Shown piece after piece: positions 63,876 to 64,000 of a stretch of DNA of 64,000 nt. Location: contig NZ_ALPT02000009.1 of assembly GCF_000292245.2 (NCBI RefSeq), positions 1 to 64,000 on the forward strand, written 5' to 3'. The translations under genes were made by a program, and so were the position numbers. A model generated the notes under the pieces. That model saw nothing but the letters and a program-made list of their open reading frames with translations, was not told the origin of the DNA and ran no database searches. This DNA is from Alkalihalobacillus alcalophilus ATCC 27647 = CGMCC 1.3604 (lineage in GTDB: Bacteria > Bacillota > Bacilli > Bacillales > Bacillaceae_D). Each line of letters begins with the position of its first letter. Positions within the stretch are counted from its first letter, which is position 1.

Positions 63876-64000
63876 TGGACAAAATCTCCTTGGTTCTTTT
63901 TCTCATCAATGAGCGTATTTAATTTCACTAAAGCCTGCCCTATTCCACCAACTTCATTGATTAAACCATATTCTACTGCATCCGTTCCCACCACATTCGT
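63872..64000 (-). CDS. tepA: TepA (ClpP-like translocation-enhancing protease), C-terminus only
   Basis: 42 codons up to the window edge: NVVGTDAVEYGLINEVGGIG, then QALVKLNTLIDEKKNQGDFV. This is the end of a ClpP/Sppa-type serine protease; the position next to ylzJ and spoIIIE points to TepA (YmfB). The catalytic residues are outside the window. Confidence 0.82.
   Translation of the reverse strand, partial: TNVVGTDAVEYGLINEVGGIGQALVKLNTLIDEKKNQGDFVQ

Overview
The window is low-GC DNA from a spore-forming member of the Bacillaceae. The evidence is spoVK, cotE, spoVS, spoIIIE, rny, ymdB, glnRA, and a ymf-pgsA-cinA-recA order close to Bacillus subtilis. The arabinan-degrading cluster and the many GC-rich dispersed palindromes would fit an alkaliphilic, Halalkalibacter/Alkalihalobacillus-like genome, but that is inference. 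Nearly all genes lie on the minus strand; only carD, a 134-aa membrane protein and a recombinase-like gene are on plus.

Layout: (1) 1-2.4 kb: truncated tnpB, an SRPBCC protein and a CarD-type regulator. (2) 2.4-21.4 kb: an L-arabinan/L-arabinose utilisation locus, read right to left: araM, araD, araB, araA, a GH127/146 beta-L-arabinofuranosidase (split), a large secreted GH43 arabinanase, the transporter araN-araP-araQ, a small membrane protein, a cytosolic GH43 enzyme, the repressor araR, abfA (GH51) and a small Cys-rich protein. Polymer would be cut outside the cell, oligosaccharides imported by AraNPQ, trimmed by the GH43, GH51 and GH127 enzymes, and arabinose passed through AraA, AraB and AraD to xylulose-5-phosphate. 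AraR-like boxes precede abfA, araR, araN, araD and araM, and a good CcpA cre lies in the araN leader. (3) 21.7-26 kb: small membrane protein, truncated HAD gene, MFS transporter and ROK repressor sharing an identical operator, then a dispersed repeat and an IS200 remnant. (4) 26-31.5 kb: glnRA with GlnR boxes, ynbB, spoVK and a degenerate tyrosine recombinase. (5) 31.6-43.6 kb: hfq, miaA, methyltransferase, mutL, mutS, cotE, a 541-bp element with terminal inverted repeats, ymcA, miaB, spoVS, ymdB. (6) 43.6-53.6 kb: rny, a four-gene Mre11/split-Rad50-like operon next to recA, recA with an SOS box, a DEAD-box helicase, cinA, pgsA. (7) 53.6-64 kb: yajQ-like, ymfM/rodZ, ymfK, ymfJ, ymfI, ymfH, ymfF, ymfC, spoIIIE, ylzJ and the end of tepA.

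Points worth a second look: a Rad50-like ATPase encoded as separate N-lobe (ending at a CPLC hook) and C-lobe proteins beside recA; a family of intergenic palindromic elements whose stems differ in sequence between three copies but keep pairing; and five genes disrupted by single-base length changes in homopolymer runs. Two of these breaks (araR, GH127) fall exactly on canonical -1 frameshift heptamers, so recoding, slippage, mutation and sequencing error all need to be separated.
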